From an uncultured Oscillospiraceae bacterium (GTDB lineage: Bacteria; Bacillota; Clostridia; Oscillospirales; Acutalibacteraceae), in the NCBI GenBank assembly GCA_958448165.1, contig CAUDCW010000001.1, positions 248,001 to 312,000 on the forward strand: 64,000 nucleotides of DNA, given 5' to 3'. Position 1 is the first letter of the stretch, and each line of letters starts with the position of its first letter. This document shows positions 27,326 to 35,400 of this stretch, piece after piece. A program made the translations under genes and the position numbers. The notes beneath the pieces were generated by a model. It was not told the origin of the DNA. It did no database searches and was given only the letters and a program-made list of their open reading frames with translations.

Positions 27326-28900
27326 TTACAATTTCTTTTCTTTGAAATTGCCCTTTTCATCCTGATGCCTCATATGCGGATAAATCATATCAAGATATTC
27401 GTCAGGGAACTGCTCATCGAGGAATTCCTCGATAACATTTGAAGCGGGCAGATTGTTCTTTCTTTCGTTGTATCTCCACTGTGCAAGACACGAAATGGCA
27501 CAGTCATAAACCATAAACACGCACAGAGCAATGCTGATTATCTTGCCCATATTTTTCGGCAGCTTTTCGATAAGCATTGAAATAAACGGATAAATGAACT
27601 TTGCCCACGCAATGCCCAAAAAGCCCCATATGAGCGCATAATACAAGCTTGTTCTGCCATAAAGGTTAAAAGCCTGATGCGAATAATCCCACGAAATCGT
27701 TCCGAAAAGCATTTGCTGAAAATAACTCGTCAGATATTCAAAGGTAGCGCCGACAAACGCACTGACAAGGAATACAATCCACATTCTTGCACGGCTGAAC
27801 TTATAAAGAGCAAGAGTCATCATAAGCGCACCGATGCCGTAAACCGGAATAAACGGACCGTAAACCAATCCCACACGGTATTCAAAACGTCCGCCGTTAT
27901 AAACAAAGCCGACGATTGTTTCCATAATACAGCCGATGAACGAGCCGATAACAAACAGCCAGAAAAGCTTATAGAAGTTCACTCCGTATGCAAACGGCTT
28001 TTGCTCCTCTGTTTCAAAATATCCGTCGTACTCACGGCGGTTAAGCTTCTTTGTGCCTTCAACAATTCTGCCGTACAGCTTTTTTAGATGCTGGTCGTTT
28101 TCAACGGTTTTGCTGTCCATTTTTTTAACGGCACGCTTTTCAAAGAAGCCGTTATCGTTCAACAGCTTTGCATACTTGACGTCAAGCTGTTTTTTAATCT
28201 CTTCAATTTCCTCATCGTTATAGGTCTGGCGGTTCTTTGCTATTTCAGCCTTTGTCTGGTATTCATTGATTTTGCCGTCCAGTCCGAGGTTATCGCCGGT
28301 TTTTATCGACACCTTGGCAACTGCTCTGCCCCAGCCCTGAGAAATTTTCCTGAGCTTTTCCGAAATCGCATTAAGACGCTTTACCTTCATTCTGATTTCA
28401 AGGTATGATACCGTTGAAACAATCGTATCAATAAGCAGAAGGCTGCCTGCCGCCGCAAAAATAAAGTATAGAACAGTATCCGGAATGTACTCAAGCAGAT
28501 GATCCGCAAGCGGCAGAACACTGCCGACAAGAATCGTCAGAACAACTCCCCACATAAGGCTCAGCGGAACCGTTATAAAGCCTTTGATATTCAGCGGCAT
28601 TGTAGAATAATCCCATAGTCTGCAATGCAGAACCTTTTGCAGAAACACGCCGGTGCAGAACACAAAAAGGCTAACAACAACGGTAAATATAATAAGCTGA
28701 GCATACCACTCGTCAATAATCAGCTCGCTGATAATATAACATATGGCAACGCTGAAGCCGTATATCGGGCAATACGGTCCGTTAAGATAACCGACATTGG
28801 CAATTGACTTTTTCTCAAACGATGTAATTGCCTCTTCTATCGCCCAACCAAGAACAGAAAACAGCAAAAAATAGAACACACAGTTTTCCCATCTCAGCAT
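27326..28900 (-). CDS. Membrane protein with two CmpB-type (putative ABC transporter type IV) domains
   Basis: 524 residues from ATG 28900 (GGGAGG upstream); the frame is open to 28918. Two homologous membrane domains are seen: residues about 1-165 (FYFLLFSVLGWAIEEAITSF, LNGPYCPIYGFSV) and about 305-480 (FWLFVIGSFIGCIMETIVGF, VYGPFIPVYGIGALM). They share the G-C/W-x-x-E-T/A and GPF/YCPIYG pattern of PF06541. A charged coiled-coil-like cytosolic section (about 170-300) links them. The family is called an ABC permease without experimental support; no ATPase gene is nearby. Confidence 0.8.
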   Translation of the reverse strand: MLRWENCVFYFLLFSVLGWAIEEAITSFEKKSIANVGYLNGPYCPIYGFSVAICYIISELIIDEWYAQLIIFTVVVSLFVFCTGVFLQKVLHCRLWDYSTMPLNIKGFITVPLSLMWGVVLTILVGSVLPLADHLLEYIPDTVLYFIFAAAGSLLLIDTIVSTVSYLEIRMKVKRLNAISEKLRKISQGWGRAVAKVSIKTGDNLGLDGKINEYQTKAEIAKNRQTYNDEEIEEIKKQLDVKYAKLLNDNGFFEKRAVKKMDSKTVENDQHLKKLYGRIVEGTKKLNRREYDGYFETEEQKPFAYGVNFYKLFWLFVIGSFIGCIMETIVGFVYNGGRFEYRVGLVYGPFIPVYGIGALMMTLALYKFSRARMWIVFLVSAFVGATFEYLTSYFQQMLFGTISWDYSHQAFNLYGRTSLYYALIWGFLGIAWAKFIYPFISMLIEKLPKNMGKIISIALCVFMVYDCAISCLAQWRYNERKNNLPASNVIEEFLDEQFPDEYLDMIYPHMRHQDEKGNFKEKKL

Positions 28901-28951
28901 TAATCCACCTCCCAACAAGCAATCTGAAGCTAAAACCAGTCGTCAGAAAAA

Positions 28952-29791
28952 TTATTTTTTTATTTTCATCGAAATATCAAACGCCTTAACCGAATGTGTA
29001 AGCGCACCGATTGAGATTATATCAACACCCGTTTCGGCAACGCCTCTGATGGTTTCAGAGGTTATTCCGCCCGAAGCCTCAAGCAACGCCCTGCCGTTTG
29101 TTATCTCGACTGCCTTTTTCATCGTTTCATTATCCATATTGTCAAGCATAATAACGTCAACACCTGCTTCAAGCGCCTGTTGAAGCTCGTCAAGATTTCG
29201 CACCTCAAGCTCAATCTTTGTCATATGCCCTATTTTCTTCTTCAGTGTTGCCACTGCATTTTTTATACCGCCGCCTGCGTCAATATGGTTATCCTTGAGC
29301 ATAGCCGCATCACTGAGGTTATAACGGTGATTTTTTGCCCCACCGACTGTTACGGCGTATTTTTGCAGAGGACGAAGCCCCGGCAGGGTCTTTCTTGTGT
29401 CTGCAATAGATGCACGGGTGCCCTCAACAAGCCTTACCGCCTCGTTTGTTGCAGTGGCGATTCCGCTCATATGCTGGATAAGGTTCAGCGCTGTTCTCTC
29501 GCCCTTTAAAAGCGTTCTTGTTGAACCGCTTATCTCGACAATAATATCACCGTATTTCACACGCTCGCCGTCATGCTTTAAAACATTATATTCAAATTTT
29601 CCTCTGTTAATAATCTCAAACACACGCATTGCAACATCAACACCGCAGACAATACCATCTGCCTTAGCCATAAACACAGCCTCGTTGCACTGATCGTCGG
29701 GAATCAGATAGTCTGTTGCGACATCAATATAATTTATATCCTCAAGCAAAGCCTCTTTTATCAGATTATCTATGTATATCGGATTTATCAT
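28952..29791 (-). CDS. nadC: Quinolinate (nicotinate-nucleotide) phosphoribosyltransferase
   Basis: 279 residues. Visible NadC features: EDINYIDVATDYLIPDDQ at the start, LIQHMSGIATATNEAVRLV (about 104-122), ADTRKTLPGLRPLQKYAV (about 131-148) with phosphate-binding Arg and Lys, KDNHI, EVRNLDEL, and C-terminal EASGGIT and ISIGALTHSV. It decarboxylates and ribosylates quinolinate to NaMN in de novo NAD synthesis. It lies 21 bp after nadB. nadA, expected between or before them, is absent from the window. Confidence 0.96.
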   Translation of the reverse strand: MINPIYIDNLIKEALLEDINYIDVATDYLIPDDQCNEAVFMAKADGIVCGVDVAMRVFEIINRGKFEYNVLKHDGERVKYGDIIVEISGSTRTLLKGERTALNLIQHMSGIATATNEAVRLVEGTRASIADTRKTLPGLRPLQKYAVTVGGAKNHRYNLSDAAMLKDNHIDAGGGIKNAVATLKKKIGHMTKIELEVRNLDELQQALEAGVDVIMLDNMDNETMKKAVEITNGRALLEASGGITSETIRGVAETGVDIISIGALTHSVKAFDISMKIKK

Positions 29792-29812
29792 TTTGCTGTT
29801 TTCCTTTCTGCC

Positions 29813-31264
29813 TCATACAAGCTCCTGCAGGATTATGCAGGCTACGGTTGCAAGGCTCTTTGCCTCAACAAGGTCAGCCGTAAGCTTGTAGTCCGAGTTT
29901 TTCAGTTCGTTCAGAATATGCTTTGCCCTCTGCAAGCCATCGGGAACGGCATCAGGAGTTGGAAGCACAAAGTGAGCGCTCTGCATTATTTCTCTTATTT
30001 CGGTTCTGTAGCCGTGCGGAAGCACTTTTCCGCTCGGCTGAGGCGGTGTCTGCGGCTGTTCAAGCTGAGCTGTGCATTTTTTGAGTCTGCGCATAATGTC
30101 CTCTGCGGCACGTCGTGAAAAAACAAGAGCCTCAAGCAAGGAGTTGCTCGCCAGCCTGTTTGCGCCGTGAACACCGGTGTGCGAACATTCGCCTGCCGCG
30201 TACAGACCGTCAATAGTTGATTGAGCGTTCAGGTCAACGTCAATGCCGCCCATAAGATAATGCTGGCACGGGAAGATGGGGATTCTGTCCTTTGTGATAT
30301 CCACGTTTTCCTCAAGGCACTTTGCGTATATCATCGGGAAACGGTTTTTGACGAATTCGGGGTCCTTGTGGGTTATATCAAGATAAAAATTCTCGCTGTT
30401 GGTCTTTTTGGCTTCAAGCATAATCGCCCGTGATACAACATCTCTCGGTGCAAGCTCGCCGCGCTCGTCATAATCAAACGCAAAGCGTTCTCCGTTGCAG
30501 TTCAGAAGCACTGCACCCTCACCTCTGACAGCCTCGCTTATCAGAAATCTCTCTCTGTCCTTTTCGGCGGCGAAAGCCGTCGGGTGGAACTGTATCCAGC
30601 TTAAATGCTTTATTTTTGCGCCGAGGTTGTGCGCCATTGTTATGCCGTCGCCTGTTGCAATCGCACTGTTTGTTGTGTAGGCATAAACCCTGCCGACGCC
30701 GCCTGTCGCCATAATACAGTAACGGGCATTTACGCAGGAGGTTTCACCGTCTTTCAGCAGATAGGCAGAAAATCCCCCGTCAATCTTTTTCAGGTCATAA
30801 AGCATTGTATTCTCGGCAATGTCAACATTCGGGCGCGTCCTGACGTTTTCAATCAGAACATCGGTAATCGCCTTTCCCGTTGAGTCCTTATGATGAACAA
30901 TTCTGTGCCTTGAATGACCCGCCTCAAGCGTCATCTGAAGCTTGCCGGTGTTGTCAAGGTCAAAGGCAACGCCGAGTTTTTTCAGATTAAGAACATCTCT
31001 CGGACCTTCGGTAACAAGCACCTCTATTGCCGCAGGGTCGTTTTTATATTTGCCTGCGATAAGAGTATCGGCAATGTGGAGCTTAAAATTGTCGTTGTCC
31101 TTATCAAGCACGGCGGCAACACCACCCTGTGCAAGCGAGCTGTTTGAAAGGCTCATTTCACGCTTTGATATTACGAGGACATTTACGCTCTCATCAAACT
31201 GCAGCGCACCGTATAGTCCGGCAGCTCCCGTACCGACGATAATAACATCATAAATTTTCTTCAT
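29813..31264 (-). CDS. nadB: L-aspartate oxidase
   Basis: 483 residues. FAD-binding GTGAAGLYGAL (about 11-21), SNSSLAQGGVAAVL (about 40-53), HSRHRIVHHKDSTGKAI, and the fumarate reductase-like active region IQFHPTAF, EAVRGEGAVLLN, HYLMGGIDVDLNAQSTIDGLYAAGE, ANRLASNSLLEALVFS. It is shorter than E. coli NadB (540 residues), with a reduced C-terminal helical domain. It oxidises aspartate to iminoaspartate, the substrate of NadA, and under anaerobiosis uses fumarate. It is the first gene of nadBC. Confidence 0.95.
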   Translation of the reverse strand: MKKIYDVIIVGTGAAGLYGALQFDESVNVLVISKREMSLSNSSLAQGGVAAVLDKDNDNFKLHIADTLIAGKYKNDPAAIEVLVTEGPRDVLNLKKLGVAFDLDNTGKLQMTLEAGHSRHRIVHHKDSTGKAITDVLIENVRTRPNVDIAENTMLYDLKKIDGGFSAYLLKDGETSCVNARYCIMATGGVGRVYAYTTNSAIATGDGITMAHNLGAKIKHLSWIQFHPTAFAAEKDRERFLISEAVRGEGAVLLNCNGERFAFDYDERGELAPRDVVSRAIMLEAKKTNSENFYLDITHKDPEFVKNRFPMIYAKCLEENVDITKDRIPIFPCQHYLMGGIDVDLNAQSTIDGLYAAGECSHTGVHGANRLASNSLLEALVFSRRAAEDIMRRLKKCTAQLEQPQTPPQPSGKVLPHGYRTEIREIMQSAHFVLPTPDAVPDGLQRAKHILNELKNSDYKLTADLVEAKSLATVACIILQELV

Positions 31265-31424
31265 CTGTCATACCCACCTTGTATGGTTACGAATATTATA
31301 AAACACAATTCCGTAAATTGTTGTTTTTTCTTATACACGTTTTTATTTTATCACATCGCCGCACAATTTGAAATAGTTTTTAAACAGATTTTGAATTTAT
31401 ATTTAATAACAACGATAAAAAAAT

Positions 31425-31450
31425 CCGCCGGGCAGTTCAGCCTGCGGCGG
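31425..31450 (-). terminator. Terminator overlapping the stop of the GT-C-like gene
   Basis: CCGCCGCAGG-CTGAA-CTGCCCGGCGG stem followed by ATTTTTTT on the minus strand. The stop codon lies in the loop region. Confidence 0.85.
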
Positions 31451-32966
31451 AAATTTTATTTTTAGCCTGTCTGCGCTTTTCAAATAATTTTGCAAAAGCC
31501 TTTATGCTGATAAGCATTCCCTGAGCCGTCACAATAATAAACAGCGGAGTAAAATTGAAAAGATAGCGTGAGCGTGTTTCCCACATCAGCAGGAAAAGCA
31601 TAATTCCGAAAATCAGTATTCTTATAAACATCATACGGTCGCACTTCGGCTTAATAACAGAATAAACCGACGTAACGCAGAGCATCAGCAGAATTATCAG
31701 TTGGATTCCTGCGCTTATGCAATAGAAAAGTCCGTAGCACTGCCCGTCCTTCAGCACAAGCTCGTGCAGAAAATTTCTCTCTCCGACATTCTTATATATG
31801 TGGTGGCTTATCCAATAGCTGCCGTCGTTCCAAGTGAAAACAGCCTTATCGAACAAATGCCTGCTCAGTCCGCCAACCCCGTAAGCACTCAGGCGCTGTT
31901 CTATCTCATTCAGGTTTGCCGCCTGCTTCCGGTCATAATTTCCAGCCGAATTTGTAAAGGTGCTGTCCGCCTGGTCAAAAGAGCCGTTTCCCTTGAGCCC
32001 CATCATAACCCAGTGAGTAAGCGGATATTGATATTCATATCTTTCGTCCTCTGTGGTCATATGCATTGACGATATCAGCAGATTAAGCGCCGCAAGGAAT
32101 ATTACGAACATAGACAGCGTAAGTCCGACAGCGATTGTAACCTTTTTGACTCCGCCCTTGATAAGCGAATAAACAATTATACCGGCAAGCACCACAATAA
32201 CATTGCCCTTGAGCAGATAACCGACAGCAACCGAAAACGCACACGAACAGTAAAGAGTAATCTCGACAGCCGTGTTGTCACTTTCGTATGCTCTGATAAA
32301 CAGATAAATTGATATCACCGTGAACGGCATACTTATCGAATCGGTGTAAAAATATGGCGTATAGGTGTAATACGGTACAAACAGAAAGCACAGCCCACCG
32401 GCAACAAGACCGCCGAAATTGCCGAGAATTCTCTTGGCAATCAGATAGCAGAAAATTACCGATACAAATATAAACACCGTGTTGAGCATAACCGGAGCAA
32501 TCAGCGGCACATCACCGAATATAAGATAAATCGCCCGATAGAAAAAAGAAAGCAAAACGGTTATACCGCCGTTGTTTGTGTATTTGGCAAGGTAGTGATG
32601 ATTATTCGGCAGATTCTCATACATATTATCCATTGAGCCGTTTTTGGCAAAGCTCAGCGCCACCTGATGAATAACATTCCAGTCGGTCACGGGATTTGCA
32701 AGCAAAAGATTAGCAGCCGCAAGCTGTATGACAAGCATCACCGCCGCCATAACCGCAAAAACAATATTGGCTTTTCTGCTGCCGATATCGCCAAAACGAC
32801 GGTACAGCAGATAAATAACAACAATCCCCAATCCGAGCATACCGACTGCGGTTACAATGCCCCAAAGGTTGACCCGGCATATTGAGGCAATCACGCCGAC
32901 GGTTATTATTGAAAAAGCAGTAAAGAAAAGAATATGAAAAATTCTGTCGCTCCACTTGGCTATCAT
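31437..32966 (-). CDS. Multi-pass membrane protein, GT-C / PMT-like glycosyltransferase fold
   Basis: 509 residues with about 12 hydrophobic helices. After the second helix pair a large outer loop holds NPVTDWNVIHQVALSFAKNG and DNMYENLPNNHHYLAKYTNN. This layout, with the acidic residue in the first loop and later PYYTYTPYFYTDSISMPF, resembles GT-C enzymes (family 39/83-like) that move sugars from polyprenyl phosphates. The classic DExD is reduced to TDW. Function as a glycosyltransferase is probable but the donor and acceptor are unknown. Ribosome site GGAG; single gene. Confidence 0.65.
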   Translation of the reverse strand: MIAKWSDRIFHILFFTAFSIITVGVIASICRVNLWGIVTAVGMLGLGIVVIYLLYRRFGDIGSRKANIVFAVMAAVMLVIQLAAANLLLANPVTDWNVIHQVALSFAKNGSMDNMYENLPNNHHYLAKYTNNGGITVLLSFFYRAIYLIFGDVPLIAPVMLNTVFIFVSVIFCYLIAKRILGNFGGLVAGGLCFLFVPYYTYTPYFYTDSISMPFTVISIYLFIRAYESDNTAVEITLYCSCAFSVAVGYLLKGNVIVVLAGIIVYSLIKGGVKKVTIAVGLTLSMFVIFLAALNLLISSMHMTTEDERYEYQYPLTHWVMMGLKGNGSFDQADSTFTNSAGNYDRKQAANLNEIEQRLSAYGVGGLSRHLFDKAVFTWNDGSYWISHHIYKNVGERNFLHELVLKDGQCYGLFYCISAGIQLIILLMLCVTSVYSVIKPKCDRMMFIRILIFGIMLFLLMWETRSRYLFNFTPLFIIVTAQGMLISIKAFAKLFEKRRQAKNKISAAG

Positions 32967-33001
32967 ATTATCGCTCCCGATGTAATTGATTATATTGGAT
33001 T

Positions 33002-33030
33002 ATTCTATCACAACGCCGGTATCATATCAA
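33002..33030 (-). promoter_or_regulatory. Promoter of the GT-C-like gene
   Basis: Minus-strand TTGATA (33025-33030), 17-bp spacer, TAGAAT (33002-33007). Confidence 0.55.
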
Positions 33031-33065
33031 CATATATTATGGTACAATCATTATTTACCCAAACA

Positions 33066-33096
33066 AAAAAGCCTACTGCTTTCCGCAATAGACTTT
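33066..33096 (-). terminator. Terminator after tRNA-Arg(ACG)
   Basis: AGTCTATTGC-GGAAA-GCAGTAGGCT stem followed by TTTTTT on the minus strand. Confidence 0.8.
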
Positions 33097-33099
33097 CTG

Positions 33100-33176
33100 T
33101 GGCGCGCTGCAAGGGACTCGAACCCCTGACCTCTTGATTCGTAGTCAAGCACTCTATCCAGCTGAGCTAGCAGCGC
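33100..33176 (-). tRNA. tRNA-Arg, anticodon ACG
   Basis: 77 nt including encoded CCA. Cloverleaf: acceptor GCGCTGC/GCAGCGC, D stem GCTC/GAGT, anticodon stem CTTGA/TCAAG with loop CTACGAA, T arm AGGGG-TTCGAGT-CCCTT. ACG is deaminated to ICG by TadA and reads CGU/CGC/CGA. Followed by its own terminator. Confidence 0.97.
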
Positions 33177-33258
33177 ATCTGTGATTTGTCACTAAGACAT
33201 TTTATCACAGTGTATCTTAAAAATCAAGGGGTTTTTAAAATTTTTTTTAATTTTTATT

Positions 33259-34128
33259 TCAGGCATCATAATCTTTTGAATTATTAACGGCTGAACAGAT
33301 AAAATAATATATCGGTATTGTCAAAAACACAATCCACGAAAGGGCAAAGCCACCGAGAGTAGGGAACCAGAACCCCCATACAAAGAAGATTATTAATGCA
33401 AACACAGGATAAGCAAAGTGACTCGGCTTTCTCTTGATTATCGCATCGACGAGAGTATAGTAAAGCGGAATTGTCAAAAACGCAAGCCACGAATATGCAA
33501 ATCCGCCCAAGAATCCGCTGAAGCCCCAACCAAGAAAAACACACAGCGCAACTATCGGATACGGAAATTTGTACCAAAGGCTTTTCTTGCCGTGCTTTTT
33601 GCCGCAGCAGTCATCATCATAGATGATATGACCATTTTCGTCGGTGTAAGCCTTGCGCTCTCCATTTTCATCGACAAAGACGCCGTTTCTGTCAACACTG
33701 ACTCTTGTTCCGTCTGCCGAATTTACATGGACGCCACTCCAGCCGACGTGAACACGGTCGCCGTTTTTTGCATCAACGTGCAATCCGTTGTCAAAATATA
33801 CACGGTCACCCGTGTGCGATTCATATGTATTGTTATTCTCCTGCGGTTCGCTATCTTCATTCTGCTCGGCGGCACTGTCATCGTTTGACTGTGCGGTGCT
33901 GTCAGCAGGCTGTTCTTCCTCTTCGTCTTTGCCCGTCAAAAGCTCATCAAGGGTTACGCCGTAAATCTGAGCCAGTAAAATTAAATTATCAGTATCGGGA
34001 GAAGCCTCTGCCCTCTCCCACTTTGACACAGCCTGTCGGCTTACTCCTATTTTTGCCGCAAGTTCCTCCTGTGAAAGCTGATGCTTTTTTCTGTACTGTA
34101 ATAATCTGTTTGCAGTTTCAATGTTCAT
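33259..34128 (-). CDS. XRE-family regulator with repeat sensor segment and membrane tail
   Basis: 289 residues from ATG 34128 (TGGAGG upstream). N-terminal helix-turn-helix (about 5-60): QYRKKHQLSQEELAAKIGVS, RQAVSKWERAEASPDTDNL. Then an acidic Gln/Glu linker. About 115-165 holds three degenerate beta-type repeats of the form DRVxxxxGxHVxxxxG. The tail has four to five hydrophobic helices in two similar halves, FLGWGFSGFLGGFAYSWLAF and FFVWGFWFPTLGGFALSWIV. Probably a membrane-bound DNA-binding regulator, perhaps autoregulated; its signal is unknown. The adjacent glycosylase gene belongs to a separate unit. Confidence 0.85.
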   Translation of the reverse strand: MNIETANRLLQYRKKHQLSQEELAAKIGVSRQAVSKWERAEASPDTDNLILLAQIYGVTLDELLTGKDEEEEQPADSTAQSNDDSAAEQNEDSEPQENNNTYESHTGDRVYFDNGLHVDAKNGDRVHVGWSGVHVNSADGTRVSVDRNGVFVDENGERKAYTDENGHIIYDDDCCGKKHGKKSLWYKFPYPIVALCVFLGWGFSGFLGGFAYSWLAFLTIPLYYTLVDAIIKRKPSHFAYPVFALIIFFVWGFWFPTLGGFALSWIVFLTIPIYYFICSAVNNSKDYDA

Positions 34129-34290
34129 ATTAACCTCCATTCTGCTCTTAACATTCCGCAAAGAGCATTGTCTGTTCTTGATTTTTGCAAGGCTATTATA
34201 TCAACACGCCAAAATTTGCGCTATACATTTTAGTTTTCAAAGCCGCAACTACCGGTTGCAATTGGCTTGTTTATGCGGTTGCGGCGGTTT

Positions 34291-34773
34291 TCAGAGATAT
34301 TCGGCTATTATTTTCCACTCCTGCACAAGTCTTTCAAGCGAATATGCCGCATTTGCCGGACTTGTCGAGGGCAGGCGCACAGCCGCAATGCCCGTCTGCT
34401 TTTCACAGTATTTTTTGTAAAGCCTGTCCGCTGTCGCACCGTTTGTGAAAATTCTCCCGACCGAGCTGTTTGATAAAATTATGCCGAGGTCATTCGGAAC
34501 AACATTTTTGATTGAGCTGTCGGACGAGCCCGTAATATCACACGAGCGGATAACGTCCCACAACGCAATACGGCACTGAAGCAGAATTTTTTTCTTTTCA
34601 TCTGCGGTTTGTGCAAGCGGAGTATCTGTTACCTCTGCAAGCACACGCCAGAACCTGTTGTGCGGATGTGCATAAAAAAATTGCTGTTCCCGCGATTTTA
34701 CGGACGGAAATGAGCCGAGTATAAGAATTATTGAATTTTCATCCCATACGGGGTCAATGTTGTGCTGCTGCAT
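34291..34773 (-). CDS. Hypoxanthine-DNA glycosylase (uracil-DNA glycosylase family 6)
   Basis: 160 residues, the usual length. Key motif LILGSFPSVKSREQQFFYAHPHNRFWRVL (about 17-45), with the family-6 Asn in HPHNRFW. Later LWDVIRSCDITGSSDSSIK and the C-terminal motif VRLPSTSPANAAYSLERLVQEW with the catalytic-loop SPAN. Family 6 (HDG) enzymes excise hypoxanthine from deaminated DNA and lack uracil activity. Ribosome site GGGAGG. Single gene. Confidence 0.92.
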   Translation of the reverse strand: MQQHNIDPVWDENSIILILGSFPSVKSREQQFFYAHPHNRFWRVLAEVTDTPLAQTADEKKKILLQCRIALWDVIRSCDITGSSDSSIKNVVPNDLGIILSNSSVGRIFTNGATADRLYKKYCEKQTGIAAVRLPSTSPANAAYSLERLVQEWKIIAEYL

Positions 34774-34855
34774 TCTGTTCCTCCCGTTATAGTATGTTTA
34801 TATTATGGCATTTTTCAACCATTAATTCAAGAACAAGATTGCAAACAGACAGCAA

Positions 34856-34879
34856 AAGGGGCGACTATCGCCGCCCCTT
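34856..34879. terminator. Hairpin after the 40-residue Cys-rich peptide gene
   Basis: AAGGGGCGGC / GTCGCCCCTT stem 16 bp after the small gene's stop; T-rich on both sides, so it may serve the convergent side as well. Confidence 0.55.
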
Positions 34880-34894
34880 CTTTAATTTTGGCTG

Positions 34895-35017
34895 TCAGCA
34901 GCAGCCACAGTTATTGTTGTTGTTGCACTCACCGCCAAAGAAGCCGTTGTTACCACAGCAACAGAAGATGATGATAAGGATAATTATCCATGAGCAGTTA
35001 TTACCAAATCCACACAT
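34895..35017 (-). CDS. 40-residue Cys/Asn-rich membrane peptide
   Basis: A short gene with a near-perfect ribosome site AAAGGAGG nine bases before ATG 35017. The product starts MCGFGNNCSW, has a hydrophobic stretch IIILIIIF (residues 11-18), then CCC, a Gly/Asn-rich part, and ends CNNNNNCGCC. There are eight or nine cysteines in 40 residues. It resembles small Cys-rich proteins seen in Ruminococcaceae, but I know of no function. It could be a membrane-anchored metal-binding or disulfide-rich surface or spore peptide. The hairpin downstream supports a separate transcript. Confidence 0.65.
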   Translation of the reverse strand: MCGFGNNCSWIIILIIIFCCCGNNGFFGGECNNNNNCGCC

Positions 35018-35097
35018 TGTCGTTTTCCTCCTTTCATTCTTTACATTAACATTATATTGAAAAGAGGAAAATGTGTTACAGATTTTTGTGGCAAGCC

Positions 35098-35400
35098 GCA
35101 GAGTGGAGAGTTAAGAGTGCAGAGTTAAGAGTAAAGATGAATTTCGCAACGAGGTCGTAGGGAACCGACTTTCCCGTTCCCTACGACCTCTGAATGTTAT
35201 ACCCTATTAAGTTTTCGTATAAAATCGCAGTATCTGCATCTATCCCGGAACGGTCAAGACCGTTTCCTGCGAACTCACAGCCCCGCTGCGAGTAAATTCT
35301 TAATTCAAAGAGCCGCAAAGCGGCGACAACCGCCACTCCACTCTTCACTCTCAAAACTCCACTCTTAAATTGGCGAAAGCCAAAATTATGAATTCTGCAT
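35098..35400 (-). repeat. Palindrome-rich dispersed repeat, copy A (inverted relative to copy B)
   Basis: Read on the minus strand it runs AATGCAGAATT..., GGTTGTCGCCGCTTTGCGGC, GGAACGG-type palindrome (AAACGGTCTTGACCGTTCC), GAGTATAACA-like, GGTCGTAGGGAACGG / TTCCCTACGACCTCGTT, GAAATTCATCTT, then heptamers. The same order occurs on the plus strand at 37511-37740. Heptamer tracts (ACTCTTA and CACTCTT types) lie at both ends. It abuts the glyS stop codon. Non-coding. Confidence 0.8.

Noticed and set aside
27326..28900. True ABC transporter permease
   Set aside because: Only the database family name suggests this. There is no ATPase or binding protein nearby, so the function is left open.
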